Assembly: GCF_900496995.4 (NCBI RefSeq)
Contig: NC_044020.1
Span: forward strand, 10,558,001-10,622,000
Origin: Aquila chrysaetos chrysaetos
Taxonomy: Eukaryota; Chordata; Aves; Accipitriformes; Accipitridae
DNA: 64,000 bases
Reading direction: 5' to 3'
How positions within the stretch are numbered: the first letter of the stretch is position 1; each line of letters opens with the position of its first letter. The notes beneath the pieces are model-generated. The model did not search any database and had not been told where the DNA came from. It worked only from the letters and a program-made list of their open reading frames with translations. Positions 15,222 through 27,000 of this stretch are shown in pieces. A program made the translations under genes and the position numbers.

Positions 15222-15248
15222 GGGGGGGGGGGGGGGGGGGGGGGGGGG
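15222..15248 (+). repeat. Homopolymer run of 27 G
   Basis: An uninterrupted run of G in the upstream intergenic region, followed by AGGCGCGC. It could fold into a G-quadruplex. Its exact length is likely to be polymorphic or affected by sequencing. Confidence 0.9.
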
Positions 15249-16343
15249 AGGCGCGCTTCTCTTTGTGGTTATGGGTTTTATTCATAGTGAATTAGAAGTT
15301 GGAAAAAGCAACCCAGATGAGGGCTAAATTGTACCAGTTACTATGAAAGCATTGAAGTGAGAAGAGGAAATTGAAAAGAATGGTAGAAAAAAGGAAATTT
15401 AAACTCTTTTGCATTACTTCTAAAACTAAGATAGGGTTCCTGTTCATAAGTGTTCAAACCTTACGTAGACAAGACAAGTAAAGGATACCAAAAAGAGTTA
15501 CTGACCTCATGTTATAGTTTGTAACTCAGAGAAATTAAGAGTCTCCCTCAAAGTCCCAGGGACAGCCTGAAGACTGTTGGAAAATGAGAACTCACACTGT
15601 GGCCCTTCGCTGCTGTAGCCATGAGGCCTCAGTCCTCTTCCAAAGAGGCTGTTCTGAATATTCAAAAAGCTGGAAGCTCTCTCCCAACCTATTCAATGTT
15701 TGCTCTGATGACAAAATGATGCCAGGCAGTTACCTTTTCATGTCACAAGAAGGAAGGGCATGATTTCATGTGTTGGATTCCTGTGCTAGCCTTTTACCTC
15801 ATGAGCGGAGGCCCAATTCTGACCAAAATGATCTCATCTTCATTCAATTAGGATGCAAAGAACAGTAGCATTCCCATATCCAGCTGACATAATGTTTCAG
15901 TCTGTTATTATGAGCACCTTTACATAGCTCATGGCACACTTCCTCTCTAATTTGCAGGTTAGGAACGTTCCGCGTTGACTGTCTCCTGGATTGCTGTATA
16001 ACTGTAATAATGCCTGTCAGACAGCTCTCTCTCTCTCTTTTTTTTTTTTTAACATTGGGAGTGAAAGGCACTTACTCAAAATTAGAGGGTTAAAAATATG
16101 CAGCTAGAATAAAGCAATCTTTAATGTTTCAGGCTTTATTTTGCTGTTTAAAAGGGATTTAAAAGTTAAGGAGACGCTATCAGGAAAAAAATTGAATTTG
16201 TAATTTTGTTACAAAAACTGTATTTGTAACCTGTGTTTTTCACTTTCTTCTTCTACTCATAGCTTCTTAAAAGCTGAATGCTGAAATGTTTCTTTTCCCC
16301 CAACTCTGTTGCTTTTTTCATACCTTCATTTAATTCTAAATCA

Positions 16344-16420
16344 AGAGACCAAGGCCAGACTCTCAGCTGAGGTAAAAACATACAGAAATACTTGAAGGTT
16401 CCAGCTAAGACCTGGGTGCC
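16344..16420. repeat. Relic of an ancient palindromic amniote repeat
   Basis: GGCCAGACTCTCAGCTGAGG with TAAAAACATACAG, and the opposite arm TTCCAGCTAAGACCTGGG, match the outline of the element CCAGATCCTCAGCTGGTGTA and its inverted end. About 75 bases survive. Confidence 0.45.
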
Positions 16421-18005
16421 ATCTTGTTAAAAACACAGAGCGAGTCCTTATGGAAAAAAGTGAGCAGGCGTGTTGTACAAGAAGCACAGGGGGGAGCTGT
16501 TGAAGACTGCACAAGTCAAGAGCAAATCATGGCTCTCCCTGAGTGTATCTACAAAGCCTTCCTCTGACCCTGCCCAGCAGTACCCTCAGAGCCAGCCTCT
16601 GCTTGCAAGCATGGCTACAAATGCAGTCAGAGACTACTTTCTGTTGCAGATGTCTTTGGCATCGTACACTGCCACTCTAGCTGAATTTCAGACAGAAATT
16701 CACTTCAGAAAGCGGTCAAAAGCTATGAAGTGTGGAGTAGACCATTACTATGGCTATTCTTACACCTGCTTATCATCACCTGCAGCAGAGAGAGTACTTT
16801 TGACTTGATACTAGACCAGCCCATTCTTCCTTTGCAAATTACTAGGCCTTCACTCATTTACACCAGATAATTTCTGGCCTTACACTTAGTAGTGCAGCTT
16901 AAGTCTGACAGACATCTGAACCTTATCTGCCTTTAGGCTACCCATTTTGAGTAAACTTCAAAAATCCTAACACAGTGTTTGTTAAAGATTCATCTTACGA
17001 AACTGTGTATTTAGCCCATGTTTTTCCTGTCCAAAGTGTAGTAACCTAACCACTGGTTGAATATTGCATAGACAACATGAGGATGTGAATACATGCAATT
17101 AATGTGAAAAAAGGAAATTTTCTCCCTTAGTCAATGTCAATCAACAGAAATCAGTCAAGCCAGTATGAACTTGCTAATGACAAGCAGCCAGCATACCAAG
17201 AGTGGATAAGGTCTGGTGTGATCCCAGCAGCTGGAACCTATGAGGCATGAGTCCACTGTGTCCTAACAAATCACATGTGGTGAGACAGCCTAAGAGCACT
17301 TCCAAAGGGGAAATGGTCTTTGTGGATACAAGGGCACACAATGCAACTGCATATTCATTTAAAAACTCCCAGGCTATTGAAAAACCAAGCAGTGGGAGCT
17401 GAAGCTAGCAAACAAGCTTTTATATCCTTTCATATGCAGAAAAGGTAGTTTTCCACTGAAAGAACACATTGGCGAAAAATGCCATGAATCCTAATCTGAA
17501 TTCACATTGTGGACTAAAATCCTCAATACAAAAATGAAGAACTTCTGTCATCAGTAACTTGACCCCAACAACAAAAGATGTCTGGATCTGGTTTAGGACA
17601 AGATTATCAGCATATCTCACCAGCAGAATCATCCACCTACTAGTGAAACTAGTTTATGTTCATGTTACTTACTGAAGAAGTGGATTTAGATGGTGATGCT
17701 TTTGATAAAGATACAGTGATACTACTTACTGTGGCTGGTATTTTCTGTATACCTAAAAGCATTTTTTTAAAGTACTTAGGACAGCTAAGAGAGATGTCTC
17801 TAGACATCTACCTGAAAATCTCAGTCCTTAGATGTTTTTCTGAAACTACTAATGTAGAATATACCCGTTTGTGCTTTTCTGTATCTATGTACTTATGAAT
17901 ACTATCAACAGTAATAGTAATAAGGCAGTATGATGTTCACTGAAATGGAGTTCTTGTGTGCAAAGGCGAACAATATAAGAATGTACCAAAGTCTCACTAC
18001 ACAAG

Positions 18006-18600
18006 TGTCGAGGTTTAACCCCACCAGCAACTAAGCACCATGCAGCCACTTGCTCACCCCCCAACACCCAGTGGGAGGGGGGAGACAATCGTGAAAAAAA
18101 AAAAAAGTAAAACTCATGGGTTGAGATAAAGACAGTTTAATAGGACACAAAGGAAGAAAATAATAATGATAATAATAACAATAATAAAATTACAATAGTA
18201 ATAATAAAAGGATTGGAATATACAAAAAAAGTGATGCACGATGCCATAGCTCACCACTCACCGACCAATGCCCAGTTAGCTCCCAAGCAGCGATCCACCC
18301 CTGTGGCCAATTGCCCCCAGTTTGTATACTGGGCCTGATGTCACATGGTATGGAATAGCCTGTTGGCTAGTCTGGGTCAGCTGTCCTGGCTGTGTCCCCT
18401 CCCAACTTCTTATGCCCCTCCAGCCTTCTTGCTGGCAGGGCATGAGAAGCTCAAAAATCCTTGATTTAGTCTAAACACTACTTAGCAACAACTGAAAACA
18501 TCAGTGTGTTATCAACATTCTTCTCATACTAAATCCAAAACATAACACTATACCAGCTACTAGAAAGAAAATTAACTCTATCCCAGCTGAAACCAGGACA
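18006..18600 (-). mobile_element. Solo LTR of an avian endogenous retrovirus (ERVL-like), - strand
   Basis: Read on the - strand it begins TGTCCTGGTTTCAGCTGGGA and ends in CGACA, the TG...CA termini of an LTR. I recognise it as a family very common in bird genomes. Internal marks include a degenerate TATA region (CAGTATACAAACTGG), an ATTAAA polyadenylation signal at 18136-18141 and an AT-rich (AAT)n stretch at about 18160-18211. Flanking five-base words are ACAAG and ATAAG, consistent with a 5-bp target duplication carrying one mutation. No internal retroviral genes adjoin it, so it is a solo LTR. It lies about 2.3 kb upstream of SYT10 exon 1 and points away from it. Confidence 0.85.
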
Positions 18601-20214
18601 ATAAGTAAACAAGCAGGGTGGCAAACTGATCTATGTGTGAAAGTTTGACTCTATTATAATCAATGGCAAAACTGCCAGTAACTTCAGAGACAAAAAATTT
18701 CACTCATGGACTGTGTGATACATCCATGGGCACAACGACAGTCTGTAGAAAGGTTCAGAAATAGAAGAGCTTAGGTTTCAGCCTTTAAATGCAGTCCTTT
18801 GCCTCATTAAAACCAACTTCTGCTTAAGACTCTTCCTTCACCAGTCTGTATATGTATCTCCTGTTAGCTTCTGCTAGAGTTCTGAATGTCTCAAAGATAA
18901 ACAGACTGCTTAATTATTAGTTGGTGGTGCATGACGGAATTTTGGGAACAGGACTGTAAATGTCACATGAACAGTAAATACGTTCATAATTTGAAGTCTG
19001 GAAGTAGGCATCAGTTGCCTTCACTGTAATGAAAATATGTACATACCTTTTCATTGCTAGCAGGCCTATTTTCATGAGATAATTATACAGATTTAGGTCC
19101 CTATGAGGGTTAAATGAGTCTTCAAATAGTACTACACAGTTCTGTGCCCTGACTAGTTACAGTCTAAACATTCTAGGATTTGTCAGAACACTTTGCAGAA
19201 ATAACACAGAGTTTTGACAATGCTAATCTCAGGAAACCCACTGAATGGGGAATGATTTCTTTAGTAGCAGCCGGTATTTCTGAAATACCTGCTATATCTG
19301 TGAAAAAGCATTATGGATCAGAATTTCTCTTGATGTTACAGTTTGTATACAACAGAGGCTATTACTTCCCTATGATTTTGAAAAATACATGTGTATGAAT
19401 TCATATGCATAAATGCATGAACCTTCAAAATGCCAAGTGGCTGATTTTTAGAAGTATCATCTTGTGTTTTTTACAAGTATCCATACTATGTAAAGTACAG
19501 GATTTCAGAATTAAAACTGGAATACACATTTCTGTAATATTTCATAATTTACAGTTATTGATTGGTGGTTATAAAGTTTTCCAATGTTAAACTTTGCATT
19601 TTGCTAGAGAGAGTTATTAATTTTCAGGTACAGATAAAACAATTGAAACCTGGAGGAAAAAAAGCACAGCAGCATACAAGTTAGCTCCTCATGCTTATGA
19701 AACAGAGACACCCTAGCAGCAGACTACAGGCAGTGTTGTTAAGCAAACTGCTAGCAGACTTCCTTTCAGCTGTGCCTAAGCAGAATTAGGTATTGAAAGA
19801 CATACATATGCCATCGAAGAAGAAGCATTTTTCTTCACAAATATAAAAATGTATCAGAATTGCAGTAAGTATATTAACAAATTAACAGCTTAAGTCTTGT
19901 CCGGCTATGCAGCCACTAACTGAAATAACCACCAGCAGTATAAGCTGTACCGATTTTTAGAAGTATGTTCAAGCACATGCAGTACCTGGAACTTTGTTAC
20001 CTATAAAAAAACCCAACTTTACAGAACTTGTTGAGGAAACAGAGCGGACAATCGTAAGGTTACTCTAACTCCTTTACAAGTTAAACAAATAGCCGAAGTC
20101 AACTATTCTGTAACTCTGCCGCTGAAAAGTGTAGTGGAGATGGTGACTCGGTTAATGAAGTTATCTGACGTTGCTCGGTAGACCGTACTGAACATGACAC
20201 TGACCCGGTCACCT
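18601..20214. other. Proximal upstream region between the LTR and the CpG island
   Basis: About 1.6 kb of AT-rich sequence with no supported gene. CTGACGTTG (20165-20173) contains a CRE half-site, and TGACCCGGTCA lies just before the CpG island begins. Both are short and could be chance. Confidence 0.6.
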
Positions 20215-20610
20215 AAGAAATAGCGTTCCGCGGAAAACGACCGGAGCGGCGGGGAACAAACTCCGCTTCGTCCTTCCGGCGCGATGAGCGACCGAGGAGC
20301 TCCGCACGAAGCGCACCGCTGCCGGCGCGGCTCCGCGGGGCTCGGGGCTCCTGCCCTGGGGAGAGGGGCAGGACTCCGCCCGCCGGCACCGCCGCAACCC
20401 CCGCACCGCTCCGCTCCGCTCCTCGGCCCCGCGCAGCCCCGGACCGAGGCCGCCGCCCGCCGCGCCGCGCCGCGCTCCCACCGGGGCCGTCACCCCGGGA
20501 GTCGTCCCGGGCGCCGCCGCCCCTCTCCCGGCCGTGGGGCGGGGGGAGCAAAAGTTTCCCCGGGGGACGCGAGCAGCCCCCCCGCCACCTGCGCCCCCCC
20601 GCGCTGGGCT

Positions 20611-20655
20611 GCCATTGGCCGAGCCGCCTACCGAAGCCCGCTAGGCACAAAAGGC
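20611..20655 (+). promoter_or_regulatory. Candidate SYT10 core promoter: inverted CCAAT box and TATA-like element
   Basis: GCCATTGGCC at 20611-20620 contains an inverted CCAAT box (ATTGG). About 30 bases on, GGCACAAAAGGC (20644-20655) resembles a degenerate TATA box. If both act, the start site would fall near 20.68 kb, at the pyrimidine tract, giving a 5'UTR of roughly 200 bases. The motifs are seen; the promoter assignment and start site are inference. Confidence 0.4.
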
Positions 20656-20677
20656 GTTGCTAAGTGGATGCTTATTT

Positions 20678-20753
20678 CCCCCCCCCTTTTTTATTTTTTT
20701 CCCCCCCCCCCCCTTTTTTTTTGTCTCTCCCTCTCCCCCCCCCCCCCCCTTCA
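20678..20753 (+). repeat. Homopyrimidine C/T tract upstream of the SYT10 start
   Basis: Runs of 8 to 15 C alternate with T runs over about 75 bases, broken only by single purines at 20693 and 20723. It lies 140-220 bases before the start codon, so it is in the proximal promoter or the 5'UTR. Such tracts can form triplex DNA or i-motif structures and mutate quickly in length; the exact run lengths may be assembly-sensitive. Confidence 0.85.
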
Positions 20754-20866
20754 CTACTTCTTCGGTTCACTCGCGCCGCGCCCGCCGCTCCGCTCCCGCC
20801 GCCGCCGCCGCTCCGCTCCCCGCGGGAGGCTGCGCGGGTCGGGCGCGGAGCCGTCCCGCGCCGGCC

Positions 20867-20875
20867 ATGGCCTAG
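20867..20875 (+). other. Minimal upstream ORF (ATG GCC TAG) before the SYT10 start
   Basis: CCGGCCATGG gives this ATG a C-rich context with G at +4, and it is followed after one alanine codon by TAG. The main start at 20896 lies 20 bases after the stop, in another frame. If the transcript includes it, ribosomes would have to leak past or reinitiate, which usually lowers translation. That it is transcribed is inferred from its closeness to the coding start. Confidence 0.6.
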
Positions 20876-20895
20876 CGGGCGGCCGGGGGCAGAAG

Positions 20896-21046
20896 ATGAG
20901 TTTCCCCGCGGAGGACGGCGTGGGCAGCCTCTGCCACAAGGCGCTGCAGATCATCTCGGAGCTCTGCCTGGGCGGGCAGGTGGAGAGGGAGAAGTGCGCC
21001 GGCATCTTCCCCCTGGAGACCGCCCGCCAGGGCATCGGCGGCACAG
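20896..21046 (+). CDS. SYT10: SYT10 exon 1 (residues 1-50, luminal N-terminus)
   Basis: Encodes residues 1-50 plus the first base of codon 51. The start is the ATG beginning MSFPAEDGV, which matches the family start (MSF.EDGV..LC.KAL) and has A at -3. Cys13, Cys24 and Cys34 sit in the short luminal segment, at the spacing of the disulphide-forming cysteines of the synaptotagmin 3/5/6/10 group. There is no signal peptide; synaptotagmins insert through the later membrane span. Codons are extremely GC-rich because the exon lies inside a CpG island. The donor is ACAG/GTACCG, with C instead of G at +5, so it is weak by consensus. It is fixed by phase: its last base G joins exon 2 AC to give Asp51. 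The frame stays open upstream to an ATG at 20284, but I treat that extension as chance (see rejected items). Confidence 0.93.
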
Positions 21047-24000
21047 GTACCGATACCGGCCCCGCCGCCCCCCGGCCGCGGCCGCCGTCCCGCCGGGCCC
21101 GTCCTGCCGCCGCCGCCGCCGCGGGGCGGGCAGCGCCGGCGTGGGCGGCCGGAGAGCGCAACTTTTTCCTTTGGCTTCCCTGCGTGCGGAGGGGGCGGGG
21201 GGGGGGGGGGCAGCCACACAGCCCGCTTTAAAATCGTCTCCCTCTCGCAGCCCGCGGAGTGCTCCCGGGGAAGCAGCGAGGCAAGCGCCGGGACCGCCGA
21301 GCCGCCGCCTGGGGTGGGGGCCAGCGCGACGGGGGAAGCCTGGGGCAGCGGGCGGGGATGCAGGCGCGGGGACGGGGAAGCACCGAAAGGCGCCGAAGGG
21401 AGACAAATCGCCGCCGACGTGCGAGCCCCGCCGCGTCGGATGTCCTTGTCACGGGTGGGCAGCATTCCCCCGCGACGGGCCGGCCAGGCGCGGTTTGCGC
21501 CCGCCCGCCCTCTCTCCTCTCCCCAGCCGTCCTGCCGTCTCTGGCGCCGAGCAGACGGCTGGCGGCGGCAACAGGTTGCGCGGAGGTGCGGCGGAGGGGG
21601 GGGGCGAGCCGGCCGGGCGGCTCCGCGGGGGGCGGCGGGGCCGGCGGAGGGGAGGGCGGGCAGCCGCCCCGGCTCCGGGCGCAAGCCGGGCTGGGGGCAC
21701 AGCCCGGGCTGGGGACAGAGCTCAGAGCCAAGGCGCCGCTCGGAGTAAACCTGCGGTGAAATTTGACAGAGCGCCCGGCGCTTTCTGAGCGGGGTTTGAG
21801 GTGTTTTACATCCCCGCCGTTAATCGCTGGGGGCGGCAGGAGAGCTTTCTGACGGCCGGTGCGAACCTGTAGAGTCAGGGCAGCCCTCCGGTCCGGTCCG
21901 GGACCCGTGCAGGAAAATTAGGGCGGGGGGGCGGGGGGAATTCGGATTAATTCAGATATTCCGAAACCAGAAAAATTGTCGGGGTCGAAACCAAGATTTT
22001 GACTCCTAACGGTGGTATCTTTAGTAACTGATTTCTGGATTGTCAGGATCTTTCGGAACCGGCTCTGCACTTCTGCGTTATTCTGTACAGTACCCTCCGG
22101 ACCCCTTGCTTTCCATGATACTTGTTTTTAGGACGGGGCTTGAAAATTAGTCCAAGTTCCGTGCTTCATTTCTGCCAGAAGGGATTGATAACCTATTCTG
22201 TCTGTCCATAAATGCAAATGGACAGCTTGCATTATGGCCAACAAATACCAAGCGTACAGTGCAAATTAAATAAATTAACACCAAGTCATGAAAAGCAGCA
22301 GGTCCTCAGCATGTGCCCCAGCTGCGCTGGTGCCACCGCCGCAGCTGTTACTTTTTTTTTTTTTCTTTTCTTCTAATGCCCACAGATTTTACTGCGAATT
22401 CCGGGTTATTTGTAGCATCTCAGAACAAAAGACTGTTGTCTGAAAGAGGAGCGGTTCTTCTTTCAGACCGCGGTAACCTGCACGGTTCTCTCAGGGCTTT
22501 GCGAGTTTCCAGCCGGTGAAAGCGGGCGGGGGGGGCCACCCGACCCGGCCCGGCCGGTGGGGCAGCAGGGCGTGGGGGGCGCGGGGCTTGTAACGTGCTT
22601 CCACCGGCACGGATCGTGGGATTGTTGTGCTTTGTAAATGCCAGCTACCGAGCATGTTTGGATCGCACACAGTGTTAATTGTCGTGGTCCAAATGGTAGA
22701 AGGTTGCATGAAAATAAAATGACCCTAAGGAGCCTGGAAAATTGGGCTCTGAAAAGCTTAGTTTCTCTATATGATTTTCAGAAAGTACTGCAAGGGGAGT
22801 CAGTATGAGGTGTCATATAAAAACAAAGTTGAGGTATAAACAGGTGAGATGGGAAGGAAACAAAAATGTCCCGCAAGGCTGTTTAGAAAATGTGCATCTT
22901 CAACACTGCCTTGATACTGCATTGTGTACAGTAACAGAAGCTTCGTTTTAGGCACTTCTTCAAAGTCAACGATCTTCTTGGTTTTTCATTTGTAAACCCT
23001 AACTACCTTGCAATTGTTGGATTAGAAAAAAACTGACAACAGACCAGGGGCTTGAACCACTGGGTCCCACATCTCAGCTGAGTTCCTAAATCTCACTTTT
23101 TCCTCCTTAAAAGGAAACCATTATTAGATGATGGGTGCCAACTTTATTGGCACACACATTTTATTAAACATTGTCTCATTAATAACACTGCTAAAGAGCA
23201 TATACTAATACTTTCTGTCTCCAGTGGAGAAACAGACAGACACACAGTCGTTGTTGATAATTGACAATATTTTAATATGTAAACACTTGGATAGACAAGA
23301 TAAATATCACTCACATCAATTTTATGAACTGAAAGTCTGTAAATACAGTTTAGGCTGAGGGAGATGCAGTCGTTGAAAGGTGAACCATGCCATATCTCTT
23401 CTGCTCTTCAAATGCACATAGAGTTCCTTATCTCTATGGATAAAGTTAATGTTGTCCACAGTGTTGAACATCCATAGTTCCCGTTCATTAAAGGTAGAAA
23501 CGATAAGTGTTCTCCATCATCACTCTGAGAAAGAAGCCATAAATGTTTGTGTTTTCCTGAAATATCTGTGTCTCATACATAGGGTGGTAGCCTTTGGTGT
23601 GAATCCATATCATGTAGCCATATCCTTCTGTGGCTGAGTAAGTTCTGCCCAGTTCTGGTGTCATGCAGCTGCCGCTGTATGGTAGAGAGGAGGAATGGCT
23701 ATTTAGCCCTATCAGTTTTGCTGTATGTCCCGACTGATGATGCTGGAAGCACTTTCCCAGCGTATGCCCACGCTGGGTGACATGCATCATGGAACCAGTT
23801 CAGTTATGTGCTCCCTGGGGCTCCAGCTGTAGCAGTGTGTTGGGAATTAGCTCCTGCAACAAGCACTAAAGTGTGTGGAGTAGAAACTACTGTAGTAAGA
23901 GTAAGAAGATACTTGGGGTGTGAGGAGGAGTTCTGGAAGATGTGGAGAAGATAAAAGACTGTGAGAGGGTTATTACAGAATAATGGTTTATTATTGTATG

Positions 24001-27000
24001 TTGTTACGTTACAGAAACACAGCTAAACTTTCAATCAAAACCCAAATAGCAAATAGTCCAGGAGATGGTATAAAGAGGAGAGAAAAGAAAAAATAATAAT
24101 AGCTGGCTATACAGGGATAGTATAGTTGCTCTTTAAATGGTGGGTTCATTCAGTTTTCCTCATCTCAAAAAGAAGATACCTAAAAGTGTCACAAAGGTAG
24201 CATAGGCAATAATCACTAATGAGATTTCATTTGAGGAAATAAGTCTAAAAAGATGAGGAGACCCATGTTTGGAAAGGAAAGAATAGGGCAAGAAACATTT
24301 CAGAAAGTAAAACAGTAGATGGTAAAAAGGAAAGCAGAGCATTTCTGTTTAATACAAGAATAAAAATATGCTCTAGAAGTCAAAAACATTAAAAAAGGCA
24401 ACTAGAACTGCTGTGATATGATTATGTTGGTGGGTGTGATGATTGCATTCTGTTCAGCTAGACCATGAAAAGCAGCCAAGCTTCTCGGAGCAATCAGCTA
24501 GTTAAGACAAAAGGTGCACCACCCAATCACAGGCTCAAAGCAAAATATGAGACAATATTGACCTCATGACCCAAGAAGTTTCACTGACAACCAGAAAGGC
24601 TGGGTACTGATTTTTTTGTTAGTGTAAGTGTCTAGGTATGAGAAAGAAGCATAACAAGGATAACAGAATCAAACACAAAGAAGAGGGAGCCAGAGACACA
24701 GGCAGAACAAAAAATGGAGAGTATGGCTTTGGGAAGGCAGAGTACAACAAGCAGAAAGGAGAGCTATTCAGGTTTGCTGCTAACCGAAAAATCAACCTCC
24801 ATGTGTTTGATTCTTCTTATTCTCAGAGAAATAAGAGTTTGGACATTCTTTGTGGACAAACAGGATTATATCAAAGAAGTGACTGATTATTCAATAGTTT
24901 TTTCCTCTCAGCAATACCATCTCAGTGACACCATCACCTTAGGACCCTCAATTACTGCTCACTGCTTGGGTCAAGAAGGGGTAATCATATTTAGTGTAAT
25001 GGATAATTAATCTATGGAACTCACAGCAGAGAATCGTAGTGAGATAAATAATTCTGTAAATTTCTAAGAGCTTTAGACAATTAGTGAAGATAGACATCTG
25101 CTGTTACATTTTCTGCCCTGGTAATTACAAGGACTATTAATTCTCTCATCTCGGGGGAATGTTCAAGTGAAAAGATTAGGAAGCTGTTTATATTTATGGT
25201 ACCTTTATATAGTTATATGACTATGTGAGCTTTCTTCTGAAGGGTATAACATTTTTGGCAAAATGCTGAATTAGTTGTGCAACTGTTTTCTTTTTATTTT
25301 ACACCTCCTTTATTTCCAGTAGATTTAGGCAAGATGATTAAGATGTTTGTAAACTAATAGGAAGAGTTCAGGTGGAAAATAAATGGGAGCTGGAGGTGCA
25401 GGATTGCACCTAACAAAATTTATCTCTAATCCAAGTACGTTATTTTCTAAAGTGTCCAAAATTCATATATGCAGCTTGGTTATACCTGTATTTTGACTCA
25501 GGTTATCTGATTAATAAAGGACTCTAATTCATTTTTACCAGTTAAGCATCCCTCCTCATTTTCAAAGGAACCAAGCACATCAAAGTCCCAGTTGGGAGCA
25601 TTTCTGAAGGTTAAGCCAATTGCATAGAGTGTAATGAGAGGAGCTTTGGCATCCTGCTCTAGGGACACATGTTTAAAATTCATTGCATGTCTTCTGCAAA
25701 TGGTGGGCACTTTCTGCTGTCTTTGCCTTTTTTTAGGCCTGCTGGTCCTGCAGAACTTCACTATCTTATTATCAGTTCTCATGGGGAATTGATGTTTATA
25801 GCAGAGCTGGGAACCCAGTTGCTTCCCTGCCAGGAGGGCGTATTTTAGCCATCTAGAGTGGGTAAAGAGTTCTAGAGAGCCATGTTCGCTCTTGCTCTTT
25901 TGCTTGTCCGACAATGAATTTATGTTGACCATGCAAAGAGCATCAGCTTCTACAGGATCATCTGTTATTCATCTAAATATTCTACTCACAAGTATTTTAT
26001 TAACATAAAAGTTTAACCTACCAAGTTTCTAACCCTACCCCTGATTGACAGTTTACTGTAGAAGTATAGAGGGAGGAAGAAAACACTGGAGCATCCTGCG
26101 CATAGCCATTCTGTAATACAGCCTCGCTCTTCCCTGAAGACTAATGTCTTGGGTCCTCCTGCTGTACCTGGCACGAGTCTCCCGTTGGCTGTCAGCTGCT
26201 TCCCTGACAGCTCTCAACCTGCTGATGGCAGCTGATGGTTTACATTTAGTCCTGGTTCCTTTAAACATGCATGTGTGCATGAACCATTGCGCACACACAC
26301 GGAGTATAAGCTGTAGGTATACTTACACTGCCTGGATACATTTAGGGGGTAGAAAGAACAGATTTATCCAATAGCGTCCTTGCAAGCTCTTCTCAAGTCT
26401 GCCAAAGCGAGCATGAAGGGAACCAGACATGGCTTGAATGAATGTGAAGACTACTGTGATCAGTGTAGGACTGTCATACAAGAAAGGAACATTTTTCTTC
26501 ATGAGAAAGTAACTGTTGTGTGAAACAATTGAGCATTCTGTTACAGAGAAATGTGATAAAATTAAATAATAAACATTTGGACAGTTAACAGGCCAATCGA
26601 ATTATTTACGATACAGCTCATCACCTGGGCAGAACAAAGTTATTACCAGAGAGAAATATGGTTTGGGGGGAAAAAAGTGCAGGTTTACTGAAAAATATGC
26701 TTAACAAAATCAGTGTTAACAAGCTGTGAAAACCAGAAATGCATCTCATTCAGCAGCGTAAAGGCAGAACAGAGGGGTAAACATACCACAGAGACCAGAT
26801 TTATTTACAGGAAATGTGAAGGCAGTCACAACAATGCAGAAGTGCTCAACATGCAGACAGCAGCGATACACAGTAAAAACAAGAGTTTTATGAAAGAATC
26901 CTCCTCCATACGCATTTTGCAAAGAAATACAGATGAGAAGTACGGAAACATTTCGAACAGCTGAGGACAAATCTGTAATGATGAAGATAAAGAGACACAG

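Larger units (their letters stand above)
1..18005. other. 5' intergenic flank, no gene supported
   Basis: AT-rich DNA with only short, unconnected open frames. The longest candidates (7504-7845 on -, 16470-16808 on +, 14061-14555 on +) lack recognisable domains or splice-consistent partners. The stretch contains the relic repeats, GC-rich block and G run listed separately, plus short T and A tracts (for example 2139-2153). No tRNA-like or rRNA sequence was noticed. Distal SYT10 regulatory elements or a non-coding RNA could be present and would not be visible by reading. Confidence 0.7.
20215..21770. promoter_or_regulatory. CpG island over the SYT10 promoter, exon 1 and start of intron 1
   Basis: GC and CpG content rise abruptly near 20.2 kb and fall after about 21.8 kb, against AT-rich DNA on both sides; a weaker GC-rich patch follows near 22.5 kb. 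The many long open frames on both strands here are products of the GC-rich composition, since stop codons are AT-rich, not genes. A CpG island centred on coding exon 1 is the expected promoter type for a neuronally regulated gene such as SYT10. Confidence 0.88.

Noticed and set aside
16470..16808. 112-codon + strand open frame
   Set aside because: No known family and no supporting splice or conservation signal visible.
20284..20895. In-frame ATG 204 codons upstream of the SYT10 start with no intervening stop
   Set aside because: The extension is Pro/Arg/Ala-rich, lies within a CpG island where stops are rare, matches no synaptotagmin, and would place a basic low-complexity stretch in the lumen. 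The MSF start fits the family.
20209..21788. Many long overlapping open frames on both strands (up to 374 codons)
   Set aside because: They are caused by high GC content in the CpG island, overlap each other in all frames, and only the one containing exon 1 has family homology.
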